From positions 1-64,000 of the forward strand of contig CAYSCS010000063.1 in assembly GCA_964429695.1 (NCBI GenBank): 64,000 nucleotides of DNA, given 5' to 3'. The stretch comes from CAYSCS01 sp964429695 (GTDB lineage: Bacteria; Acidobacteriota; Aminicenantia; Aminicenantales; Aminicenantaceae). Shown here one piece after another: positions 46,845 through 54,896 of this stretch; within the stretch, counting starts at the first letter, position 1, and the number at the start of each line of letters is the position of its first letter. Below the pieces are notes generated by a model. That model was not told the origin of the DNA, made no database searches, and saw nothing but the letters and a program-made list of their open reading frames with translations. The position numbers and the translations under genes are program-made.

Positions 46845-48479
46845 ATTTTTATTTCTTCTTTGGGGAGAGACGATTACTCTTAAAGCCCGGGGCAAAACCC
46901 TGGCTTTCACTTCCTCCCTTACGCCCAGGAATTCACCGTTGTACTGAAGAGGTAAGTCCTTGCCCCTAAGGATTAATTCTGTTACCTTGAAGTGTCTCTG
47001 GGTCTTCTGGAAGATCCCGAAATAGATGAGAGGGAAGAAAAGAAGGTACTTCCAGCCATTTATCTCGAAAAAGGTTAGGTCAAGAAATCCGTCGTCCAAT
47101 CTAGCCTGGGGCGCAATTCTCCAACTATAGCCGAAGTAATTTGTTTTCCCTATGACACATTCCAAGAAACAAAGCTTCATTTTTTTGTTTTCAAAATAGT
47201 TTCCAGCATCATCCCTTCCCTTAAAGAGTTCGATTTCACTTTCTTTTTTTTCGAGCTGGATTAATTTTCTTCCCGCAAGGAGATGTCCCGCAAGGCCTGG
47301 AATTCTGTGCTTGAGTTTTTCACATGTCACAAAGGCTGTGGCTCCAACGGAAGCAAAACCTGCTATTTTTCCTTCGATCTCGATGAGGTCTATCTCCCTG
47401 ACCTCTCCCTCCTCGAGGAGCCTGAGAGCTTTTTTTGTATTTTTAGGGATGCCAAGTGATTTTCGGAAGGCATTCCCACTTCCCAAAGGAATAATCCCCA
47501 GAGAAATCCTTTTCCCTTGGCCAGCCTCGATTATTCCCTGGATTACGTCTGCCAGAGTGCCGTCTCCTCCCACGGCGATGACTAAATCACTTTCAATACT
47601 CTTTTTCCTGGCAACTTCTACAATCTCTTCCTTGCTCAGTGGGGAATCTATGAATTCACCATGAATATACTTCTTGATTAAGATGCGGAGTTTTTTTCTT
47701 CTCTGCCATTTCTTATTAGCCGCAAGGGGATTAACTAAGCAGGTTATTTTTAAGCCCTGAGGGCTAAGAGTTCTGCTAAAGGCTATTTTTTGTTCACTTT
47801 CTAGCCTTTTCTTACCTTTCTTTCTTTTTAATCTGTTTCTGAGCACCGTTAGATAAGGGAAAAGAAGCATCATTACAAAGAGGATGATGAGAAAGTAGTC
47901 AGGAAATTTTATGGCGTGACCGATAAAACTTAAAAAGATGAAGCGTGGAGTCCTGGAAAGGAAAACAGCCAGAAGATATTTCCAGGCTGGGTAAGCTGCC
48001 ATCACCACCAGAAATCTGAAGGGATAGAAGGGGACAGGAGTCAGGCCTGCTACTAAGAGCGCAAGAAAGGGAGCCTTGTTGAAAAGATCCACGATTTTAG
48101 TCACAGCTTTACCACGTTTAATCCTCTGGAAAGGAGGAATGTCGGTTATAAACTTGAAGACTGAATAGTTTAGAGCTTCGGTGATCAACGTGCTCGCTAC
48201 GGCTATTAAGGCTACGAGGAAAGGTGGATAGAATTTTCCAAAATAGATAAGGGCAGGTTCATGAGGGATGGTGGCGATTAAAAATTCTGCAGGAAAGCTG
48301 TAGAAGAAGAGCACCCAGAGGCTTTTACTTTCCCTTAAACCTTTGGAGGTTAGCCAGATAATGAGGAGGGTGAAGACAAAAGAGAGCTGGAGGGCAAAAA
48401 GCAAAGTCCTTTTCAGCAAGGGGGATGTTTCTTCCTTTTTTTTAGAAAACGTCGAAGATGAACCTTTCCCCTCAACCAT
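46839..48479 (-). CDS. VTT (DedA-like) membrane domain fused to a diacylglycerol-kinase-type lipid kinase
   Basis: A 546-residue fusion. Residues about 25-215 hold five or six membrane helices with a VTT/SNARE-associated signature (GLTPVPFYPFRFLVVMAAYP, 145-164), as in DedA-family lipid transporters. After a basic linker (216-240), residues about 243-540 are a DAGK catalytic domain: VNPLAANKKW, VGGDGT (304-308) and PLGSGNAFRKSLGI. The kinase would phosphorylate diacylglycerol, an isoprenoid alcohol or a sphingoid lipid that the membrane part may present. A radical SAM gene lies 36 bases upstream in the same direction. Confidence 0.85.
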   Translation of the reverse strand: MVEGKGSSSTFSKKKEETSPLLKRTLLFALQLSFVFTLLIIWLTSKGLRESKSLWVLFFYSFPAEFLIATIPHEPALIYFGKFYPPFLVALIAVASTLITEALNYSVFKFITDIPPFQRIKRGKAVTKIVDLFNKAPFLALLVAGLTPVPFYPFRFLVVMAAYPAWKYLLAVFLSRTPRFIFLSFIGHAIKFPDYFLIILFVMMLLFPYLTVLRNRLKRKKGKKRLESEQKIAFSRTLSPQGLKITCLVNPLAANKKWQRRKKLRILIKKYIHGEFIDSPLSKEEIVEVARKKSIESDLVIAVGGDGTLADVIQGIIEAGQGKRISLGIIPLGSGNAFRKSLGIPKNTKKALRLLEEGEVREIDLIEIEGKIAGFASVGATAFVTCEKLKHRIPGLAGHLLAGRKLIQLEKKESEIELFKGRDDAGNYFENKKMKLCFLECVIGKTNYFGYSWRIAPQARLDDGFLDLTFFEINGWKYLLFFPLIYFGIFQKTQRHFKVTELILRGKDLPLQYNGEFLGVREEVKARVLPRALRVIVSPQRRNKNL

Positions 48480-48515
48480 TCAAGCCTTCATCACAGAACA
48501 TGATTTGCGAAAAGT

Positions 48516-49520
48516 TTAGATAAATTTCAAATTATCCAGGATTAGATATCTAACTGGTTTTTCTGAATTCACACGGATACTTGTGTAACAATAGACACAC
48601 TCATTTTTCTTGGAGAAGTTCTCATAGAGTTCTTTTTGGCTCTTGAAGTTTGTAATTATCAGTCCACAAGGAGAGAGGGTTCCGTCAGGGTTAACATTAA
48701 AAAACCTTTCTCCAGTTTTACATCCCTCCATTCTCTCATTTTCGAAATATTCTATCATTTTTTTAAAGGCATAGGTTGAAGTGAAGATTGTTTTATATTT
48801 TTTTCTAAAAGCAATGAGATTTTCGACGATCCTTTTAAATTCCTCTATGTTATCTTTCGAAATCAGGTAGTTTCGGTCATTAGTTCTGAGGCAGGTATAA
48901 GAACTGAAGTTTATCCCAACTTTCCACTCTCTTGCGAGTTCAGCCATTTTGATTAAGTCGCGAAAATTGTCATTCTGGATGACACAGCAGAGTGTAATTC
49001 CTTTCCTTTCTTGCAAGGGAAGATTCTCTATCAGGTTCTTGATCCGATTGAATAAACCTGGGATGCCACGAAATTCATCATGCCTTGAATCAGGGTAATC
49101 GAGAGATATTGAGAACTCATCTATTCCTGCCTCTCTGAGGTTCCCGTATTTTTTTTCATTGAGAAGAGTGGCGTTTGTGGTGATGACTATGTAAGGAGCT
49201 TTTCCGGGCACATGGATTGCTCTAACGATTTCCTCAAGGTCTTTTCTCAGCATGGGCTCTCCTCCACTCAGCTGGGCAATCACGGGTCTTAATTCACGGG
49301 CAAGTCTTCCAAAAGTCTCGGGTGAAGCCCTCTGTTCTTCGACTGCTCCACCCAGATGACAGTGCTTGCAGCGCGCATTACAGCTATGAGTAATTTCAAA
49401 AGAAATGCAGAAAGGCCTCTTAGCAAAATAGTTTCTCAACCCTCTCGTCGCAAGGGAAATTACATGAAACCATGAGTCCAATTTTTTTCTCCTTAAATTG
49501 ATAAGATGTCTTTTTATCAT
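48516..49520 (-). CDS. Radical SAM protein with a SPASM-like C-terminus
   Basis: A 334-residue enzyme. The cluster motif is CNARCKHC (C47, C51, C54), followed by SGGEPMLRKDL, VITTNATLL and FSISLDYPDSRHDEFRG. The C-terminus has further cysteines (MEGCKTG, LSPCGLI, NECVYCY) that could hold an auxiliary cluster, as in SPASM/twitch proteins. The substrate is not predictable; the co-directional lipid kinase fusion downstream hints at a lipid or isoprenoid pathway. Confidence 0.82.
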   Translation of the reverse strand: MIKRHLINLRRKKLDSWFHVISLATRGLRNYFAKRPFCISFEITHSCNARCKHCHLGGAVEEQRASPETFGRLARELRPVIAQLSGGEPMLRKDLEEIVRAIHVPGKAPYIVITTNATLLNEKKYGNLREAGIDEFSISLDYPDSRHDEFRGIPGLFNRIKNLIENLPLQERKGITLCCVIQNDNFRDLIKMAELAREWKVGINFSSYTCLRTNDRNYLISKDNIEEFKRIVENLIAFRKKYKTIFTSTYAFKKMIEYFENERMEGCKTGERFFNVNPDGTLSPCGLIITNFKSQKELYENFSKKNECVYCYTSIRVNSEKPVRYLILDNLKFI

Positions 49521-49978
49521 CTTATCCTTTTTTATTCAAGAGATTAAATTTTAAGTCATGAACTTCAAATTTTCTTCACTAAATTTCCTTGCAATTAAAG
49601 GAAACATTTAGATAAAATCAATTTCTTATAAATAAAATCCCTCACAATGAGGATGAGAATTCTCAAGGAGGTTAAACGGGTAAAAGGGAAAAATTGTTCA
49701 AGATGATGAACCATAAAGAAAATAAATAAGGATAAAAGGTAACTTAGAGTGGTTAAAAATATTACTTTTCCGTCTCTTTTAGATAATATTTCTAAACTAA
49801 GACGCAAATCTTGATAAAAGAAACTAAATGATTTAAAGGAGGTGATAATCTAGATAAAAAGTTAAGAAGAGAGGCAGTGGTTTAGAGTCAGGGCTCTCTT
49901 TGGAGCATTGATTCTGAGGGAGGAAGAATAGGGTCAAGAGGAAGGCCCAAAATTTCGGCAAAATGGAGTTTAAACAAA
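49521..49978. other. Divergent intergenic stretch
   Basis: It separates the radical SAM gene from the TonB receptor. A ribosome-site-like AAAGGAGGTGATAAT occurs near 49840 but is followed by no long frame. A 70-residue minus-strand frame (49595-49807) starts with TTG and lacks a ribosome-binding site, so I do not call it. Confidence 0.45.
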
Positions 49979-52975
49979 ATGGGGAAAGTAACGAAGAGTC
50001 TAATATTATTTATTAATCTTTTAATAATCTCGTCCATTGTTTATTCTGCACCTAAAGGAACCCTCAAGGTTAATATTATTGATGATGAAGGCAGTGCTCT
50101 TCCTGGTGTCTCAGTGACTCTTTCAAGTCCAATAATGATGGGCACAAAGACTATGATCACGAATGAAGAGGGAGAATGCCTGTTTATCAATCTTGATCCT
50201 GGTATTTATCAGATTAAAGCCTTCCTTGAGGGGTTCCAGGAAACAATTGCTAAAGAGATTCAGGTCTCAATGGACAAGCAAACATCCATTCGCATCGTCT
50301 TGAGTCCAGCCGTACTCGAGGAGACTGTAACGGTTACCGCATCCTCTCCTGCAGTAGATACTACAAAATCTGTTATTGCTGAATATGTTACTCATCAAAC
50401 AGTCGAATCTTTGCCTATTGCCCGTGATTTTGTTGGATACTTACAGCTTGCCTCAGGCGTTAATGTAGTCCCTAATTCGCAGGGAAGGGATACGCCCGAG
50501 GACCCCGCTGGAAAAGGTGGATTGAATTATTCAGATCTGGGAGGACAGGGCATTGGAGGTAAACGTGGCTCACGTGATAATTTCTACTTCATCGATGGGA
50601 TGAATATAACCGGTCACGCTACCCAAACAGCAGGAATGACGTTCAATAATGAAGTAATTCAGGAGCAGGAATTGTTAACCTCGGGTGTTCCTGCTGAATA
50701 TGGTGGTGGGAAGGGTGTTGTTGGGAATATTGTAACCAAATCAGGTGGAAATAGGTTATCGGGTTCGATAAATTTCTACCTCCAACCTAAAAATTTTTAT
50801 CTACCTTACGGGGGTAGCGAATATGAGAAGGCATCTGATCCCACAAAACTTGAAGGGTACAAAGACAACAAATATGATACAGCTTTTACTCTAGGAGGAC
50901 CATTTATAAAAGACAAATTTTGGTTTTTCACTTCAGGTCAATACAGGAAGGATTCCAGTAAATTCAAACTTTCTGAATCTGCTTCCTCAATAAGGGAAGA
51001 AGTGGATTACTCTAACAAAAGGTGGGGTTTATTTGGAAAATTGTCTTTCAAGTTAACAGCTAATGATTCGTTCAACCTAACTTATTTTCTGGATGATTAC
51101 ACCATTGTTGGAACTAGAGATCAAAATATGGTCAAAACTCGCCAACCCCTTGAAGAATACAACATGGGAGTTTATAGCGCTTATTATCAGAGAGTTTTTG
51201 GAGATAAGTTGATTGTAGATTTTCGTTATGGTCGGTACTGGTGGTCCTATCAACTTGGACCACGCTATCCAGAGGCAGGTGTCCCTGATACGCTATTCTA
51301 TCTTCCTGGGACATATCCCAATATTGAGAATTATGTTTTCGGAGGATACGATTGGGCGGCTGATGACAGAAATACTAGAGACCAGCTAAGTGCCAATGCT
51401 GAATTTTATTTAGGAAATATGAGGCTTAAATCAGGCTTTATGTACGCCAACGAATATGATAAAGACGATAGTTATCATTACTACGGAGAAGACCGCTATT
51501 CTTTAGATCCCCATCTTATTGGTATTACCCTTGGAGAATTATATGATAAAGATGTAATCCAACATGACATTGTTGACTTCTGGATTATTCGTGAGCTTAA
51601 CTCAAATTGGAGTGCTACTTCTGATGCAATTGATACAAACGATGATAATATTGTGAGTATGGATGAGCTAAGAGCCGTAACTTTCACTGACCTCAATGAA
51701 AGAGGGCTTAACTTTCAAAGAACAGCAACTGCCAAGAGAGGGGTCAATAAAGTAAGAGCACAGCGATTTTTTGGGTACTTAATGGATGACTGGAAAATCA
51801 GTGATTATTTCACTTTGAATGCCGGATTGAGGATTGAAAAACACAACTACTATGATTCAGAGGGGGGAACTATTTTAAAGATGCCCATTAGACTCCTTCC
51901 CAGGGTTGGCTTAGTCTGGAATATTGGAGGGCGGGGTACGCATAAGCTTACACTTTTTTACGGACAATTTTCTGACCCTATGCCTTTCGGAATGATCCAC
52001 TTTGCAGGAAATATCTCAGGACGAATTACCAATCAGGATATTTGGCTTAACCATGCTTGGTATACCTATCGTACCCGAGGCAAGGCTGAACAAAGAGACT
52101 GTGTCTGGACTCCTAATACTAGGGATAACTGGGCTCATGAGTTATCTCTCACGCATCAAATTGATCTTGGAAGTAATTTTGTCCTAACAAGCCAAGTTTA
52201 TTACCGTGGGGACCGTAACATCATTGAAGATTACGATTTCTATACTTATATCGAGTATGCGAAAGAAGATCCTTTCTGGGCGCCCTATGCTCTCACTTAT
52301 CAGGATTTTGGTTATGGACCCGAGGGTCCCCCTGGCTACGCTAACTATTTCCTCTCTAACCTCATCGGAGCAAAGAGAGATATCTATGGTTTTGATTTTG
52401 AGGTCTCAAAGAAGTTCAGCAACGGGACTTTTATTGTTGGTCAGTATTCGTTTAAACACGCTTTGGGAAACAGTCAATCAGATGGTAATGCAGATCTTCA
52501 GGGTGATTTACTTGAAGTTGACCCAAGGACTCCTTGGATGTGGGGACCAACTCCTGGCACAATCCCGCATAAAATTAAAATTTTCGGAACCTACAGAACT
52601 TCTTTTGGTTTAGATATTGGATGCTTGTTCTACTGGAATTCAGGAATGGTTTTTACCGAATCATTTGTAGCTTGGCCAATATATATGGGTGGATATTTTA
52701 TAAATTGGCCTTTGAATGAAGAGTGGACTAGTTTTGCAAAGACTGGACAAGAAAGAACCCCAAGCTATTATCAACTCGATCTCAAATTCAACTATGCTCT
52801 TAAACTCATGGGACCAACACTAATTGAATTTTTTGTTGATGTCTATAATATTACAAATAATCAGGCGGCAATAGATATCGCTTACGGCCGGAATGATCCG
52901 AAGTGGAACTACAAAGAAACTACAGAGATCCTTCTTCCTATGAGATTTTACCTTGGAGCTAGAGTACGATTCTGA
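49979..52975 (+). CDS. TonB-dependent receptor with an EF-hand-like loop
   Basis: A 998-residue outer-membrane receptor: signal peptide (1-23, ending VYSA), carboxypeptidase-regulatory-like domain (about 26-110; IDDEGSALPGVSVTLS), plug (FIDGMNITGHATQTAG, PAEYGGGKGVVGNIVTKSGG) and a barrel ending in ARVRF. Residues 552-563 in a surface loop read DTNDDNIVSMDE, a near-canonical EF-hand calcium loop. The ligand is unknown. It stands alone; only a weak GGAG, 11 bases away, precedes the ATG. Confidence 0.9.
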   Translation: MGKVTKSLILFINLLIISSIVYSAPKGTLKVNIIDDEGSALPGVSVTLSSPIMMGTKTMITNEEGECLFINLDPGIYQIKAFLEGFQETIAKEIQVSMDKQTSIRIVLSPAVLEETVTVTASSPAVDTTKSVIAEYVTHQTVESLPIARDFVGYLQLASGVNVVPNSQGRDTPEDPAGKGGLNYSDLGGQGIGGKRGSRDNFYFIDGMNITGHATQTAGMTFNNEVIQEQELLTSGVPAEYGGGKGVVGNIVTKSGGNRLSGSINFYLQPKNFYLPYGGSEYEKASDPTKLEGYKDNKYDTAFTLGGPFIKDKFWFFTSGQYRKDSSKFKLSESASSIREEVDYSNKRWGLFGKLSFKLTANDSFNLTYFLDDYTIVGTRDQNMVKTRQPLEEYNMGVYSAYYQRVFGDKLIVDFRYGRYWWSYQLGPRYPEAGVPDTLFYLPGTYPNIENYVFGGYDWAADDRNTRDQLSANAEFYLGNMRLKSGFMYANEYDKDDSYHYYGEDRYSLDPHLIGITLGELYDKDVIQHDIVDFWIIRELNSNWSATSDAIDTNDDNIVSMDELRAVTFTDLNERGLNFQRTATAKRGVNKVRAQRFFGYLMDDWKISDYFTLNAGLRIEKHNYYDSEGGTILKMPIRLLPRVGLVWNIGGRGTHKLTLFYGQFSDPMPFGMIHFAGNISGRITNQDIWLNHAWYTYRTRGKAEQRDCVWTPNTRDNWAHELSLTHQIDLGSNFVLTSQVYYRGDRNIIEDYDFYTYIEYAKEDPFWAPYALTYQDFGYGPEGPPGYANYFLSNLIGAKRDIYGFDFEVSKKFSNGTFIVGQYSFKHALGNSQSDGNADLQGDLLEVDPRTPWMWGPTPGTIPHKIKIFGTYRTSFGLDIGCLFYWNSGMVFTESFVAWPIYMGGYFINWPLNEEWTSFAKTGQERTPSYYQLDLKFNYALKLMGPTLIEFFVDVYNITNNQAAIDIAYGRNDPKWNYKETTEILLPMRFYLGARVRF

Positions 52976-53718
52976 TATATTGAATTAATTTTAAAGAACT
53001 TTTTGTTCTACATGATTGCCTGAGTGGGGATTAGAATTCTTTATAAGCAGGGATTTAAACAAAAATAGTTTTTTACCGAGTAGCGGTATTTCTTAAAAAT
53101 AAGAAGAGGGTCTCATAAAAGAAGAAGAGGATTGGTCCGTCGAAGATTTTAGAAACGCTGTCTTAAAGAAAAGTACTAATTAAGTGAGTGCTAAAAAATT
53201 CTATGATTATCTATCGTTGCTGAGTTATGAACTATCCTAACTAAGGTAATAAATAAGCGTAAAAAAAGAGAGAATCATAAATCTTCTGCATGAATTTTTA
53301 AATTTAGTTTAAGCTTTCTACTCGCCACTTAGCTTAGGTTTTGTAAGGCATTATATTATGAGACCAATTAATAGACGAGGTAAAAGAAGAATATTTTAAA
53401 TATCTATAAATTAGAACGAGAGAAAGAGCGATTATCATTTTTCCTGAACAATTTACTTTTTGATTTCTTAAATTTTGTGTGCTAGATGGGAGCGAATACA
53501 TAAAAATTTTTCTCCCATGATAAACAATTAGCACAAGAGGCTTAGGTAGGATTTATCCGCAAAAAGAGCAATTAACTATGGCGAATGCAAGAAAGAATAG
53601 TATGACTTAGAAATAGCGAAAGGAATATGAATGTTTATTCAGATTTTAATGAATGGCACCCGGAACGGAGCTAGCTCTGGCTGGAGTAGTGGAGGAAAAT
53701 GGGGCATAATCTGGCTAT
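52976..53718. other. AT-rich gene-free stretch with IS left flank
   Basis: No gene is supported. From about 53650 the sequence becomes GC-richer (GAATGGCACCCGGAACGGAG), probably the left end of the IS200/IS605-type remnant. Confidence 0.45.
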
Positions 53719-54070
53719 GGTGAGATATGCCAGAGAGGATCTCCTCCAAAGCACAGACTGCAATATCATCTGGTATGGATTCCAAAATATCGAAGACGCA
53801 TGATCCAAGGCAAAATAGCCCTCCGACACAAAAGGCTCATCTCCGAGGCGTATAAAATGAACGGGTGGCGGATCGGCGAGATGAGCCGACAAGGTGCTCA
53901 TGCTCATCTTGTGGTGGAGTTGCCACCCATATCAGGGTGGCCGAGGCGGTGAGGATATTCAAGGGTGGCATGAGTTGGGTGCTGAGGAAAGAATTTAAGG
54001 AGAGGTAGGATTCTTATGGGGGGAGAGCTTTAGGGGGATGGGTAATTTGCTGAGAGGGAAGGAAAAGTAG
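53719..54070 (+). pseudogene. IS200/IS605-type TnpA (Y1 HUH transposase), frameshifted
   Basis: From about 53761 one frame reads QYHLVWIPKYRRRMIQGKIA, MNGWRIGEM and GAHAHLVVELPP, so the HUH pair (HAH) is intact, and then stops at 53950. The next frame continues IRVAEAVRIFKGGMSWVLRK to a stop at 54006, and a third begins FLWGESFRGMG. Together these follow the order of IS200-family TnpA. At least two frameshifts and an unclear start make it inactive. Confidence 0.85.
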
Positions 54071-54135
54071 ATGAAGAAGTAGGAAAGAAGTATATCTGCT
54101 AGCAGCGAGGCAACCCATAGTCAGAGTATGCCACA

Positions 54136-54160
54136 GGGCTAAAACCCGGGGCTTTAGCCC
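54136..54160. mobile_element. Hairpin at the right end of the IS200/IS605-type remnant
   Basis: GGGCTAAA and TTTAGCCC flank a short ACCCGGGGC loop, followed by AGGGAGTTTTAA. Such imperfect palindromes mark the ends recognised by Y1 transposases. No tnpB/iscB gene lies between it and the tnpA remnant. Confidence 0.6.
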
Positions 54161-54164
54161 AGGG

Positions 54165-54638
54165 AGTTTTAATTGATAAAGGGCTCTTTATTTGATTAAG
54201 GTAAATTGGGGAAAAAGGAAAAGAAAAAATTAATGTTGCTTTTCAGGCCTTTAAAAAAAAGAAAAATTACATTCTTCACTTAGCTAATATTCAAGCTTTT
54301 AAACCCTCAGCTAATTCAATGATATCTTCCCCTTCGACGCTTGAAATCTTTATCCGCCCCCTCAGGAGATGAACCTTAAGAGCATGAAGCGAGGTTTGAA
54401 ATCCATGTACTCACCCCGAGAGCATTTTGCTTGAAGAGAAGATGGAAATTGGACTCAACGGTTAAGGGAAGATGTTCATCTTCTTTATCTACTCTTTTGA
54501 ATTGGAAGGAGTTTGAATTTCTATCCTTGAAATTTATGGAAAACAGAGATTAAATAGAAGGTGATTGGTGAGAGCTTGAGTAATGATATCTATCCTTTTT
54601 CAATGACGGGGAGAAGAATGGCTCATGGAGAAAAAATT
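54165..54638. other. AT-rich gene-free stretch
   Basis: No gene, RNA or repeat recognised. It would contain upstream activator sites for the sigma-54 promoter that follows, but none could be identified. Confidence 0.4.
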
Positions 54639-54654
54639 TGGCACAAATTTTGCA
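54639..54654 (+). promoter_or_regulatory. Sigma-54 (RpoN) promoter upstream of the protease-barrel gene
   Basis: TGGCACAAATTTTGCA, with GG and GC exactly 10 bases apart, matches the sigma-54 consensus. The predicted leader to the GTG at 54897 is about 230 bases and contains a short open frame with a strong ribosome-binding site. Confidence 0.75.
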
Positions 54655-54754
54655 ACTTTTATGAATTAAAAATGTTTATTAATTATGGAAAAAAGGAAGA
54701 AGAGCCCGTTGAATCCTTTCCTCTTCTGAAAATGAATTAAAGGAGGCTTGAGGG

Positions 54755-54874
54755 ATGGAGGGTGGAAGAAATGTTAGCAGGGCAAGCTTCTACCTTATTT
54801 CGAATTCAGCAAGAGAGGTCTCCCTAAAATATTACTATATTTATAGATTAAATAGGATATATTATAGAAAATGA
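54755..54874 (+). CDS. Possible 39-residue leader ORF
   Basis: The ATG at 54755 follows AAAGGAGGCTTGAGGG and opens 39 codons (MEGGRNVSRASFYLISNSAR and then a Tyr-rich end), stopping 22 bases before the GTG of the large gene. The site is stronger than that of the main gene. It could be a regulatory leader or chance; there is no family to support it. Confidence 0.3.
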   Translation: MEGGRNVSRASFYLISNSAREVSLKYYYIYRLNRIYYRK

Positions 54875-54896
54875 ATGAAAAAAAGGAGAAAATGAG

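Noticed and set aside
49595..49807. A 70-codon minus-strand hydrophobic frame
   Set aside because: It starts with TTG with no ribosome-binding site in AT-rich DNA; hydrophobic chance translations are common there.
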